Below, in pieces: positions 26,787 through 35,263 of a stretch of 64,000 nt of DNA. Made by a program: the position numbers and the translations under genes. A model generated the notes under the pieces. That model searched no databases. It was not told the origin of the DNA and was given only the letters and a program-made list of their open reading frames with translations. The stretch is from Janthinobacterium sp. 67 (GTDB lineage Bacteria > Pseudomonadota > Gammaproteobacteria > Burkholderiales > Burkholderiaceae_D): assembly GCF_002797895.1 (NCBI RefSeq), contig NZ_PGES01000001.1:5704001-5768000 (forward strand). The letters are read 5' to 3'. Numbering within the stretch: position 1 is the first letter of the stretch; each line of letters begins with the position of its first letter.

Positions 26787-27878
26787 ATGATACGCCTCGC
26801 AGTAGTAGGCTTGGGCAAGATGGGCTTGTCCCATCACTCGATGATCAATGCACATCCCGGTGTTACGCTGGCGGCCGTCTGCGACGCCACCGGCTACATG
26901 CTCGACATCCTGGGCAAATATACGAGCGTCAAGACCTATACGGACTTTGACCTCATGCTCAATGAACTGGAACTTGATGCCGTGATCATCGCCACGCCAT
27001 CGAGCATGCACGGCAAGATGGTGCTGGCCGCGCTGAACAAGAATCTGCACGTGTTTTGCGAAAAGCCGTTCTGCCTTGATACGGAGGAAGGCGAGCAGGC
27101 GACCCGCCTGGCTGCGGAGAAGGGCCTCGTCAACCAAGTCGGCTACCACTACCGTTTCGTCGGCGCCTTCCAGGAAGTCAAGCGCCTGCTGGACCTGGGC
27201 GTGATCGGCGAGGTGACGCACATGCTGGCCGAAGCCTATGGCCCGGTGGTGCTGAAGCCGAAGGGCTCCACATGGCGTACCCAGCGTTCGGAAGGCGGCG
27301 GCTGCCTGTACGACTACGCGGCACACCCGCTGAACCTGCTGAACTGGTATTTCGGTGCGCCGCGCGGCGTGGGCGGCTCCGTCCTCAACAAGATATTCTC
27401 GGCCGATACGGACGATGAAGTGTTTTCCACCCTGTACTACCCCGATGGCAAGAGCGCCCAGCTGTCCGTCAACTGGAGCGACGAGTCCTACCGCAAGATG
27501 ACGACGAAGGTCAGCGTGTGGGGCAAGAACGGGCGCATCGCCGCCGACCGCCAGGAAATCCAGGTCTACCTGCGCGATGCCAGCGGTGCGCCGGAAGGCT
27601 ACCGCGAAGGCTGGACCGTGCGCAACACTACGGAATTGACGGAACCGGTCGACTTTTACCTGCGCGGCGAAGAATACTCGGCGCAGCTCGATTACTTCGT
27701 CCGTTGCATCGTTGACAAGCGCGCGGACGACAATGTCAACTCGTTTGCCTCGGCGCTGGCGACCGACCGCGTGATCTCGATGCTGATCGCCGACGCGGAA
27801 AAAGGTCCTGGCGTGCTGTCCAGCGATGCCTTGCCAGAACAGCCGAAGAAGAAAAAAGGTTTCTTTTTTGGCCGCTGA
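26787..27878 (+). CDS. Gfo/Idh/MocA-family NAD(P)-dependent oxidoreductase
   Basis: Sugar oxidoreductase of 363 aa. The dinucleotide fold opens with RLAVVGLGKMGLSHHSMINA; the family block VFCEKPFCLDTEEGEQ (EKP motif) lies near 95, and GYHYRFVGAFQEVKRLL starts the C-terminal domain. LYDYAAHPLNLLNWYFG supplies the usual catalytic Asp/His region. With a UDP-HexNAc dehydrogenase and a 2-epimerase nearby, it may be a UDP-HexNAcA 3-dehydrogenase like WbpB/WlbA, but no aminotransferase or acetyltransferase is present. ATG 26787 is used, with AGGACAGGAC upstream; an earlier in-frame ATG lies in the hairpin region. The C-terminus is unusual: PKKKKGFFFGR. Confidence 0.87.
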   Translation: MIRLAVVGLGKMGLSHHSMINAHPGVTLAAVCDATGYMLDILGKYTSVKTYTDFDLMLNELELDAVIIATPSSMHGKMVLAALNKNLHVFCEKPFCLDTEEGEQATRLAAEKGLVNQVGYHYRFVGAFQEVKRLLDLGVIGEVTHMLAEAYGPVVLKPKGSTWRTQRSEGGGCLYDYAAHPLNLLNWYFGAPRGVGGSVLNKIFSADTDDEVFSTLYYPDGKSAQLSVNWSDESYRKMTTKVSVWGKNGRIAADRQEIQVYLRDASGAPEGYREGWTVRNTTELTEPVDFYLRGEEYSAQLDYFVRCIVDKRADDNVNSFASALATDRVISMLIADAEKGPGVLSSDALPEQPKKKKGFFFGR

Positions 27879-27925
27879 CATGCCGCGCAGCAGGATTTCG
27901 ATACGAAATATGAATGGAGCAGGAA

Positions 27926-28816
27926 ATGGATCAACTCGATCGTTTGTTATTTGGTGATAATCAGTTCTTCGGTGTGAATCATATGTCGGAGGAAAAAGCG
28001 CGGGCCCAGGCCATGCGCTTCCAGGATATCAAGGCCGTTATCAAGGTGCTCGATAATGCCTACGATGAAGGGGTGAAATCCTTCATGTGCACGACCCATG
28101 ACCGTATCGCACAGGTGTGCGATCACATGCGTGCCGACCCGGTGCGCTACAAGGACTTCAAATTCATGCCTTGCATGCCGTATGCCCACAAATATGCGAA
28201 TGCCGTCACGGAAGACGGCATCATGGGCGCGCTCAGGCGTTTTACGCCCGATGAAGGCTTCCTGAATGCGGCCCTGCGTGGCGGCAAGGCATTGGCGACC
28301 AAGGATATCGAAGGCATCATCACCCTGCTGGTGGATGCGGAAATGAAGATGTTTGCCGGCCTGAATACGCCCGTGATCTTCCTGCAGAACGTGGTGGTCG
28401 ACCTGCTGCTGGGGCTGGGCTTCAAGGAAGCCTTCTCGATCTTCGCCAACCACGTGCGCAAGCGCTACAACGCCGAGCCCGGCTTCATCACTATGAATCT
28501 GCCGATGTTGCTCGACGTGCTCGAAGAGCAGGGCATCGACAATCCCATCGTCTGCTCGAACATCAACAAGGTGGGCTTCCGCATGTCCGGCGGCTTCGAT
28601 GCCTACCAGAGCGCCTTGCGCGACCGCAAGTTCCGCGCGATCGCCATGTCCGTCTTCGCCTCGGGCGCCATCGCTCCCGAAGACGCGATCGAATGGGTGT
28701 GCAAGCAGCCGAACATCGAAGCTATCGTCTTTGGCGCCTCCAGCCGCGGCAATATCCGCAATACGCGCGAACTGGTGGAGCGCTACTGGCCAGCGGCACA
28801 GGAACTGGCATCATGA
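27926..28816 (+). CDS. Uncharacterised TIM-barrel-like protein of the sugar-nucleotide cassette
   Basis: Protein of 296 aa that I cannot assign to a named family with certainty. LLFGDNQFFGVNHMSEEKAR at the N-terminus and IEAIVFGASSRGNIRNTREL at the C-terminus resemble the phosphate-binding ends of aldo/keto reductase-like barrels. The interior alternates strands and helices (VKSFMCTTHDRI, PVIFLQNVVVDLLLGLG, NPIVCSNINKVGF). No AKR catalytic Tyr/Lys pair is obvious. ATG 27926 has GGAG 6 nt upstream; ATG 27914 is a poorer choice. The last four bases overlap the 2-epimerase start, so it belongs to the same pathway or complex. Confidence 0.7.
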   Translation: MDQLDRLLFGDNQFFGVNHMSEEKARAQAMRFQDIKAVIKVLDNAYDEGVKSFMCTTHDRIAQVCDHMRADPVRYKDFKFMPCMPYAHKYANAVTEDGIMGALRRFTPDEGFLNAALRGGKALATKDIEGIITLLVDAEMKMFAGLNTPVIFLQNVVVDLLLGLGFKEAFSIFANHVRKRYNAEPGFITMNLPMLLDVLEEQGIDNPIVCSNINKVGFRMSGGFDAYQSALRDRKFRAIAMSVFASGAIAPEDAIEWVCKQPNIEAIVFGASSRGNIRNTRELVERYWPAAQELAS

Positions 28817-29922
28817 AGACGATCTATCTGGTGGCCGGCGCACGGCCCAATTTCATGAAGATCGCGCCCATCGTGCGCGCGTTGCAAGGCCATGCGCGCC
28901 TGGCGTTCAAGATCATCCATACGGGCCAGCACTACGACCGCGAGATGAACGACGTGTTTTTTGAAGAGCTGGGCATCCCCGAGCCGGACGTCTTCATGGC
29001 GGCAGGCGGCGGCACGCACGCGGAACAGACGGGCAAGATCATGCTGGCCTTCGAGCAACTATGCCAGGCCGAGCGGCCCGCCGCCGTGCTGGTGGTGGGT
29101 GACGTCAATTCCACGCTGGCCTGCTCGATTGCGGCGAAAAAACTCGGCATTCCCGTGGCACACGTGGAGGCTGGCCTGCGCAGCGGCGACATGGGCATGC
29201 CGGAAGAGATCAACCGTCTCGTGACGGACAGTATCTCGGACTGGTTCTTCGTCACCGAACCGAGCGCCGTCGAGCATTTGCGGCGTGAAGGCAAGTCGGA
29301 ATCCGCCGTGCACTACGTGGGCCACGTCATGGTTGACAACGTTCTGTACCAGGCTGAGAAACTCGGCCGGGAGTCGCCGCAGCAATTTGAAACGTCGGCC
29401 TTCAAGGCGGCGCACAGCGGCGCGGGAGCCCGCTATGGCGTGGTGACCCTGCATCGTCCGAGCAATGTCGACAGCGCAGAAGACATGCGCAAGGTGGCGG
29501 GCGCGCTGGTTGAGATCGCCGCCGACCTGCCCCTGATCTTTCCCGTGCATCCGCGCACGCGCGCCAACCTCGACAAGTTTGGCATCGACCTGGGGCCGAA
29601 CATCGCGCTGGTGGGGCCGCAGGGCTACATGGCCTTCCTCGACCTGTGGAAGGACGCGGCGCTGGTGTTGACCGACAGCGGCGGCTTGCAGGAAGAAACC
29701 ACGGCGCTGGGCGTGCCCTGCATCACCATCCGTGAAAACACGGAGCGTCCGGTCACCGTCGACGAGGGCAGCAATGTCCTGGCTGGCACGGATCCGCTGC
29801 GCATCGTGGCCGAGGCGCGTAAGGTGCTGCGCGGCGAAGGCAAGCAGGGCCGCCGTCCGCATCTGTGGGATGGCCGGGCCGCGCAGCGCATCGTGGCGCA
29901 ACTGGACCAGGAACTCGCATAG
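28813..29922 (+). CDS. wecB: UDP-N-acetylglucosamine 2-epimerase (WecB family)
   Basis: Non-hydrolysing 2-epimerase of 369 aa. It carries VAGARPNFMKIAPIV, IIHTGQHYDREM, VVGDVNSTLACSIAAKKLG, HVEAGLRSGDMGMPEEINR and LTDSGGLQEETTALGVPC with ENTERPVT, which together form the complete active-site set, including Asp, Glu and His residues of the UDP-HexNAc site. It converts UDP-GlcNAc to UDP-ManNAc, or a uronic acid derivative if placed after the TviB-like step (WbpI-like). Translation is coupled to the upstream gene by an ATGA overlap. ATG 28813 starts MKTIYLVAGARPNF, standard for the family. Confidence 0.92.
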   Translation: MKTIYLVAGARPNFMKIAPIVRALQGHARLAFKIIHTGQHYDREMNDVFFEELGIPEPDVFMAAGGGTHAEQTGKIMLAFEQLCQAERPAAVLVVGDVNSTLACSIAAKKLGIPVAHVEAGLRSGDMGMPEEINRLVTDSISDWFFVTEPSAVEHLRREGKSESAVHYVGHVMVDNVLYQAEKLGRESPQQFETSAFKAAHSGAGARYGVVTLHRPSNVDSAEDMRKVAGALVEIAADLPLIFPVHPRTRANLDKFGIDLGPNIALVGPQGYMAFLDLWKDAALVLTDSGGLQEETTALGVPCITIRENTERPVTVDEGSNVLAGTDPLRIVAEARKVLRGEGKQGRRPHLWDGRAAQRIVAQLDQELA

Positions 29923-30078
29923 GCAGCGGCAGGCAAGGAATAGGCTGAAAGAGGATTGGACAGGCGCACAGGGCGGACACGGATAGCGCCGCCCATGCGC
30001 TTGCAAGATGGCCGATGGCTGGCGATACGCTGGCCGGACGCCGCATCCACCCCAAACAACGATGGAAAGCGATCGACG

Positions 30079-31233
30079 ATGAAAGCAATGATATTGGCTG
30101 CAGGCAAGGGCACTCGCGTGCGCCCCCTGACCTATGATTTACCGAAACCGATGATACCCATCCTGGGCAAGCCGGTGATGGCTTACCTGGTCGAGCACCT
30201 GTCCCGTTACGGCATTACCGAAATCATGGTCAATGTCAGTTATCTGCATGAAAAAATCGAAGAGTATTTCGGCGAGGGGCACCAGTTCGGCGTGCAGATC
30301 GGCTATTCCTTCGAAGGTTACACGAATGACGCGGGCGAAGTCGTGCCCGAGCCGCTGGGATCGGCCGGCGGCATGAAGAAGATCCAGGAGTTCGGTAACT
30401 TTTTCGATGAAACCACCATCGTGCTGTGCGGTGATGCCTTGATCGACCTCGACATCAAGTCCGCCCTGTTCGAACACCGTCGCAAGGGCGCGCTGGCGTC
30501 CGTCATCACGCTCGAAGTGCCGTGGGACAAGGTCTCGAGCTATGGCGTGGTGGTCAGCGACGCCGATGGCCGTATCCGCGCCTTCCAGGAAAAGCCGGCG
30601 CAGGCCGATGCGTTGTCCAATTGTGTCAGCACGGGCATCTATATTTTCGAGCCGGAAGTGCTGGAACTGATTCCCAGCGACCGGCCATTCGACATCGGCT
30701 CGGAACTGTTCCCCCTGCTGGTCGAGAAGGGACTGCCTTTCTATGCGCAAAAACGCGATTACAACTGGATCGATATCGGCAGCGTCAAGGATTACTGGGA
30801 AGTGCTGCAAAGCGTGCTGATGGGTGAGGTGGCCCAGCTGGACGTGCCCGGCATCCAGATCGACGACGGCCTGTGGGTCGGCTTGAATACCAGCATCGAC
30901 TGGAGCGGCGGCACGCGCATCGAAGGCCCCGTCTACATCGGTTCGGGCAGCCGCGTCGAGGCGGGCGCGACGATCATCGGACCGACCTGGATCGGCCACG
31001 GCAGCCACGTGTGCGCGGGCGCCGAAGTGGTGCGCAGCGTGCTGTTCGAGTACACGCGCGTGCTGCCGGGCGTGGCGCTCGATGAAATGATCGTCTTCAA
31101 GGATTACAGCGTCGACCGGGCCGGCGAGATGCGGCACGCGTCGCAGTATGATCCCGACGCCTGGGCCAATGCGCGCGACCGGCGTAACCGGCGGCGTGCC
31201 GAGACGTCCACGCAATTGCGCGCAGTCAAATAA
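30079..31233 (+). CDS. Sugar-1-phosphate nucleotidyltransferase with left-handed beta-helix
   Basis: Nucleotide-sugar pyrophosphorylase of 384 aa. The N-terminal catalytic domain begins MKAMILAAGKGTRVRPLTYD, followed by LPKPMIPILGKPVM, VLCGDALIDLDI (metal-binding Asp) and a YNWIDIGSVKDYWEV block. From about 270 there are hexapeptide repeats of the LbH type (GTRIEGPVYIGSGSRVEAGA, TIIGPTWIGHGSHVCAG). This layout fits mannose-1-phosphate guanylyltransferase or glucose-1-phosphate thymidylyl/uridylyl relatives; the base cannot be decided. It lies 156 bp after wecB and 14 bp before the ManC gene. The extended open frame upstream is non-coding by homology. Confidence 0.87.
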   Translation: MKAMILAAGKGTRVRPLTYDLPKPMIPILGKPVMAYLVEHLSRYGITEIMVNVSYLHEKIEEYFGEGHQFGVQIGYSFEGYTNDAGEVVPEPLGSAGGMKKIQEFGNFFDETTIVLCGDALIDLDIKSALFEHRRKGALASVITLEVPWDKVSSYGVVVSDADGRIRAFQEKPAQADALSNCVSTGIYIFEPEVLELIPSDRPFDIGSELFPLLVEKGLPFYAQKRDYNWIDIGSVKDYWEVLQSVLMGEVAQLDVPGIQIDDGLWVGLNTSIDWSGGTRIEGPVYIGSGSRVEAGATIIGPTWIGHGSHVCAGAEVVRSVLFEYTRVLPGVALDEMIVFKDYSVDRAGEMRHASQYDPDAWANARDRRNRRRAETSTQLRAVK

Positions 31234-31247
31234 CCAGGAGCCCCGAC

Positions 31248-32678
31248 ATGCACATCTATCCAGTGATCTTGTCGGGAGGCTCCGGTAGCCGTTTATGGCC
31301 GCTGTCGCGACAGGTGCTGCCCAAGCAACTGTTGCCGCTGGTATCGAGCCAGACGCTGCTGCAGGAGACCGTGCTGCGCGTGCGCGACCTGGGCGATGTC
31401 GGGCTGGCGGTCATGCCGCCGCTGCTCGTGTGCGGCAATGAGCACCGTTTCATGGTGGCTGAACAGTTGCGCCAGGTTGGCGTCGCGCCGCTGGCCATCC
31501 TGCTGGAGCCGCTGGGACGCAATACGGCACCGGCCGTGGCGGCCGCCGCGCAATATCTGCTGGCGCACGATGCCGATGCCCTGATGCTGGTCTTGCCGGC
31601 CGATCACCTGGTCGGCGACGTGGCCGCGTTTCACCGGGCGATCGCGCAAGCCGCGCCGCTGGCTGCCGCCGGTGGGCTGGCCACCTTTGGCATCTTGCCG
31701 ACCGCCGCCGAAACGGGGTATGGCTATATCCTTGCCGGCGCCCCTTTGCCTGGCTCGGCGCATGGACGCCAGGTCGAGCGCTTCGTGGAAAAACCGGACT
31801 TGTCCACGGCCCGCGCATTTCTCGCCGATGAGCGTTACCTGTGGAACAGCGGCATGTTCCTGTTGCGCGCCGCCACCTGTCTCGGCGAGCTGCGGCTGCT
31901 GGAGCCTGCCATGCTGGCGGACTGCGAGCTGGCCGTCGTGCACGGCTGCCGCGACCTCGACTTTTTCCGCCTCGATCCGGCCGCCTTTGCCCGCTGCCGC
32001 AGCGTCTCGATCGACCATGCGGTGATGGAGCACACGCAGCGCGCCGTCGTCGTGCCAGCCGCCATCGGCTGGAGCGATATCGGTTCCTGGTCGGCCCTGT
32101 GGCAAGCCTTGCCCGGCGACGAGCATGGCAATGTCGTGCGCGGCGATGCCTATCTCGATGGCGTGCACAATTGCCTGGTGCGGGCTGGCAGCCGCATGCT
32201 GGCAGTGCTTGGGGTGGATGACCTGGTGATTGTCGAGACCGATGACGCCGTGCTGGTGGCGCATCGCGACCAGGTGCAGCGCGTGCGGCAGGTGGTCGAG
32301 CACCTGGAGCGGCATGCGCGCACGGAACACGTCCAGCACCGCCTCGTGTACCGGCCCTGGGGAAGCTACGAAGGCATCGATATGGGCGAGCGCTTCCAGG
32401 TCAAGCGTATTGTCGTCAATCCCGGCGGGCAGCTGTCGCTGCAGATGCACCATCACCGCGCCGAGCATTGGGTGGTCGTGCGCGGCACGGCCCGCGTCAC
32501 CTGCGGCGAGACTGTCAAATTACTGACGGAAAACGAATCCACCTACATTCCCATCGGCATGACGCATCGCCTGGAAAACCCCGGCAAGCTGCCGCTGCAT
32601 CTGATCGAGGTGCAGACGGGCAGTTATCTGGGGGAGGACGATATCGTGCGCTATGCCGATGCCTACCAGCGTGCCTGA
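31248..32678 (+). CDS. manC: Mannose-1-phosphate guanylyltransferase / mannose-6-phosphate isomerase
   Basis: Bifunctional AlgA/ManC-type enzyme of 476 aa making GDP-mannose. The N-terminal pyrophosphorylase domain has VILSGGSGSRLWPLSR, PKQLLPLVS, EPLGRNTAPAVAAAA and FVEKPDL. The C-terminal cupin domain has the isomerase and metal-binding block YRPWGSYEGIDMGERFQVKR, SLQMHHHRAEHWVVVRGTA and a final IEVQTGSYLGEDDIVR. It supports a mannose- or fucose-derived sugar in the polymer. An AGGAG-type site (CCAGGAGCCC) lies just before the ATG. The cassette ends here, before an AT-rich 156-bp gap. Confidence 0.93.
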   Translation: MHIYPVILSGGSGSRLWPLSRQVLPKQLLPLVSSQTLLQETVLRVRDLGDVGLAVMPPLLVCGNEHRFMVAEQLRQVGVAPLAILLEPLGRNTAPAVAAAAQYLLAHDADALMLVLPADHLVGDVAAFHRAIAQAAPLAAAGGLATFGILPTAAETGYGYILAGAPLPGSAHGRQVERFVEKPDLSTARAFLADERYLWNSGMFLLRAATCLGELRLLEPAMLADCELAVVHGCRDLDFFRLDPAAFARCRSVSIDHAVMEHTQRAVVVPAAIGWSDIGSWSALWQALPGDEHGNVVRGDAYLDGVHNCLVRAGSRMLAVLGVDDLVIVETDDAVLVAHRDQVQRVRQVVEHLERHARTEHVQHRLVYRPWGSYEGIDMGERFQVKRIVVNPGGQLSLQMHHHRAEHWVVVRGTARVTCGETVKLLTENESTYIPIGMTHRLENPGKLPLHLIEVQTGSYLGEDDIVRYADAYQRA

Positions 32679-32834
32679 GCGATATTCCACGGAACAGGAA
32701 TAAATGCCATAAAGAAACTATTCATTAAAGAAAAAATAACTGAATAAGTTACTTTATGATATCATCCGGGCTGCTTGTATTTAATCCAATTCCTGTGGGC
32801 AATTATTGTCTGCAATCACGTTTGCTGGAGTCGC

Positions 32835-33389
32835 ATGAAAAACAATACCTGCTCGATCCTGGTCGCCTTGGCATGTGCCGGCGCGGCACTGTTTTCCCCG
32901 GCCGCCATGGCTGCCGTGCATGACATCAGCTCCGTGCCCACGGCTATTACCCTGACACAGGGTGGCTCGCTGACTTTCGGCGATAAGTTTAAAGCCGGTA
33001 ACAAGGACAATGTCTTTAACGATCACTTTACCTTCAATGTGGCGCAGCTGAGCGATTTGAGTCTGGTGCTGACGTCGACCAGCACCAGCGCGGCGAACGG
33101 GCTGAACCTGACGGGTTTTGGTTTGTACAATAGCGCCAACAGCAGCCTGTTGCAGGGAACGCAGATGTTGACGGGCAAGGACGACAAGTGGTCCTTGTCC
33201 TTTGCGAACCTGTCCGCCGGTTCCTATTACGTCAAGGTCAGCGGCAATCTCGTGTCGGGTGCGGGCGCCACGTTCAGCGGCAACGGCAACCTGGTTTCCG
33301 CAGTGCCGGAACCGGCCACGTACGGCATGTTGCTGGGCGGCCTGGGTTTGCTGGGCTTCCTCGCGCGCCGCCGCCAAAAGCCAGCCTGA
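32835..33389 (+). CDS. FxDxF-type PEP-CTERM protein
   Basis: Exported protein of 184 aa. ATG 32835 (GGAG 6 nt upstream) is followed by a signal peptide (CSILVALACAGAALFSPAAM, A). The secreted part contains VFNDHFTFNVAQLSDL, an FxDxF-like motif, and ends in the exosortase tail VPEPATYGMLLGG ... FLARRRQ in the last 28 residues: VPEP box, hydrophobic helix, basic cluster. XrtB should cleave it at the PEP box. The frame upstream to 32775 lacks a signal peptide or ribosome site. It is the first of two tandem, related proteins (see 33468). Confidence 0.88.
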   Translation: MKNNTCSILVALACAGAALFSPAAMAAVHDISSVPTAITLTQGGSLTFGDKFKAGNKDNVFNDHFTFNVAQLSDLSLVLTSTSTSAANGLNLTGFGLYNSANSSLLQGTQMLTGKDDKWSLSFANLSAGSYYVKVSGNLVSGAGATFSGNGNLVSAVPEPATYGMLLGGLGLLGFLARRRQKPA

Positions 33390-33467
33390 TCGCATCGCAA
33401 TCGATTCTTCCCGCATTTTATCCCGCGGCCAGCCTGCGCCGGCTGCTGTCTTTTTTTGGTGAAAAGT

Positions 33468-34046
33468 ATGAACAAAATTCTGAAATCCCTGTTCCTGGCG
33501 ATCATGCTGGCCGGCAGCAGCCTGGCCGCTCAGGCCGCGCCTGCCGATATCAGCCATGCACCAGTCGACCTGACCCAGGACCTGCTCGATTATTCGGGCA
33601 GCAACCTGTTCGGCTCCTTCAGCCTGGCTCCGGGCCAGCTGGCAGGTGCGGAGCACAATTTTTTCAGCGACAAGTTTTTGTTCACCTTGAGCGGTAGCAA
33701 TGATTTCAGCGGCCTGGCCACGTCGCTGAAGTCCGGCCTGAACCCGGGTCTGACCCTGACCGGCTTTAATTTGAAAAATGCCGGTGGCATCGTCTTGCAA
33801 GGCACGCGGGACCTGGTCAACTTCAGCGCTGCAGACCAGGCGTGGAGCCTGTCGTCGAACCTGGCCCCGCTGGCGGCCGGCAACTACTTCCTGGAAGTCA
33901 GCGGTTATGTTGCCTCGGCAACGGGAGGCAGTTACAGTGGCAATGTCTCCGTCAATCCCGTGCCGGAACCGGAAACCTACGCCATGCTGTTGGCTGGCCT
34001 GGGTCTCGTCGGTTTCATGGCGCGTCGGCGCAAGTTGCAGGCCTGA
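33468..34046 (+). CDS. FxDxF-type PEP-CTERM protein, tandem paralogue
   Basis: Exported protein of 192 aa with a signal peptide (SLFLAIMLAGSSLAAQAAPA). The secreted core resembles the preceding gene product in order of blocks: a FFSDKFLFTLSGSNDFSGLA motif (FxDxF-like), then GLTLTGFNLKNAGG and LAAGNYFLEVSGYV. The C-terminus is VPEPETYAMLLAG ... FMARRRK, an XrtB-type signal. ATG 33468 directly precedes the signal peptide. The upstream site is poor (GGTGAAAAG). The two genes probably arose by duplication and may be co-transcribed (78-bp gap), ending at the terminator at 34069. Confidence 0.88.
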   Translation: MNKILKSLFLAIMLAGSSLAAQAAPADISHAPVDLTQDLLDYSGSNLFGSFSLAPGQLAGAEHNFFSDKFLFTLSGSNDFSGLATSLKSGLNPGLTLTGFNLKNAGGIVLQGTRDLVNFSAADQAWSLSSNLAPLAAGNYFLEVSGYVASATGGSYSGNVSVNPVPEPETYAMLLAGLGLVGFMARRRKLQA

Positions 34047-34068
34047 AATCAATTCGGCTGGGTAAAAG

Positions 34069-34095
34069 ATGGGGGCGGCAGCCTCCATTTTTTTT
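34069..34095 (+). terminator. Terminator after the tandem PEP-CTERM genes
   Basis: Stem ATGGGGGC / GCCTCCAT (one G-T pair) with GGCA loop, followed by seven Ts. Lies 23 bp after the 34046 stop. Confidence 0.82.
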
Positions 34096-34188
34096 GCCTG
34101 CAGACTTTCAAGGCTATAATCGATCGTATCGCGGATGATCGGAACGCGATTATCCTGATGTTCCCACGTATCCTTTTACGGTAAACCA

Positions 34189-35211
34189 TTGCGTATCTCT
34201 CCCTGTCTTTCGCTGCTGCTGGCAGCCGGCGCGGTCCATGGCGCCGATGCCACCATCGCCCGTGGCTTGCAAGCTGCGCATCTGGCCGTCGTCATCAACG
34301 ATGCCGAGCCGAATAGCGTTGAAGTGGGCGAATATTATCGCCAGGCGCACGCCATCCCCGTGGCCAATATCGTGCATGTGAATATTCCGAACCGTCCGCG
34401 TAAGCTCAGCGCCAGCCAGTTCGCACAACTGAAGGAGTACATCGATGGCCAGTTGAAGCCGGGCATCCAGGCCGTGCTGATGGTGTGGAGTGCGCCCTAT
34501 GCGGTGGAATGCAATTCCATCACGTCTGCCTACACGCTGGGCTACGACGCGGCGCAATGCGCAAAGACCTGTGGCGCCGGCAAGGCCAGCACCTATTTCA
34601 ATAGCGATGCCGGCCAGCCATTCACGCAACTGGGCATGCGCCTGTCGATGTTGCTGCCCATCGATTTTGTCGAAGAGGCCAAGGCGGTGGTGGATCGTGG
34701 CACCGCCAGCGGTTTTTCCGTGCCATCGGCCACGGCCTATTATCTCAACACCAGCGACGGGGCGCGCAATAGCCGCGCGGCGTTTTTTCCGCCGGCCGGC
34801 GTGGTACGCCAGCGCAAGCTGACGATCAGGAACATGAAGGCCGATGTGCTTGAAGGTGCGCAGGACATCATGGTGTACCAGACGGGCATGGCGAAGGTGG
34901 ACAAGCTCGACACCCTGCGTTTCCTGCCCGGCGCCCTGGCGGACCATCTGACGTCGTTTGGCGGCGACTTGCAAGGCACGGCGCAGATGAGCAGTCAGCG
35001 CTGGCTGGAGGCGGGCGCCACCGCCAGTTACGGCACCGTCAGCGAACCATGCAATTATTGGCAGAAGTTTCCCAATCCTACAGTGTTGCTGCGCCGCTAC
35101 CTGAGCGGCATGACGGCGCTGGAGGCGTACTGGGGCAGCGTTTCCTGGCCAGCCCAGGGCTTGTTCATCGGCGATCCGCTGGCGGCGCCGTACGCGCCGT
35201 TCCGCCGCTGA
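34189..35211 (+). CDS. TIGR03790-type exported protein
   Basis: Secreted or periplasmic protein of 340 aa from a family restricted to exosortase-encoding bacteria (TIGR03790, from memory). The signal peptide runs ISPCLSLLLAAGAVHGA; then come LAVVINDAEPNSVEVGEYYR, IPVANIVHVNIP and VLMVWSAPYAVECNSITSAY. The C-terminal part has LTSFGGDLQGTAQMSS, WLEAGATASYGTVSEPCNYW and VSWPAQGLFIGDPLAAPYAP, typical of this family and reminiscent of caspase-fold peptidases. Function unknown. The start is TTG 34189 because no ATG is available in frame; the ribosome site is weak. It has no PEP-CTERM tail itself. Confidence 0.78.
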   Translation: MRISPCLSLLLAAGAVHGADATIARGLQAAHLAVVINDAEPNSVEVGEYYRQAHAIPVANIVHVNIPNRPRKLSASQFAQLKEYIDGQLKPGIQAVLMVWSAPYAVECNSITSAYTLGYDAAQCAKTCGAGKASTYFNSDAGQPFTQLGMRLSMLLPIDFVEEAKAVVDRGTASGFSVPSATAYYLNTSDGARNSRAAFFPPAGVVRQRKLTIRNMKADVLEGAQDIMVYQTGMAKVDKLDTLRFLPGALADHLTSFGGDLQGTAQMSSQRWLEAGATASYGTVSEPCNYWQKFPNPTVLLRRYLSGMTALEAYWGSVSWPAQGLFIGDPLAAPYAPFRR

Positions 35212-35231
35212 TGACCGCGGTGGTCGCGGAC

Positions 35232-35261
35232 AAAAAAAATGGCTCGCAAGAGCCATTTTTA
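35232..35261. terminator. Bidirectional terminator between convergent genes
   Basis: ATGGCTC (35239-35245) / GAGCCAT (35250-35256) with GCAA loop, flanked by an A-run on the left and a T-run on the right, so it works on both strands. It separates the TIGR03790-type gene from the minus-strand PEP-CTERM gene that ends at 35264. Confidence 0.85.
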
Positions 35262-35263
35262 TT

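Noticed and set aside
25668..27881. 737-codon open frame on the minus strand
   Set aside because: It is antisense to the DUF354 and Gfo/Idh genes, which have full family motifs; the antisense product is His/Asp/Arg-rich without any domain.
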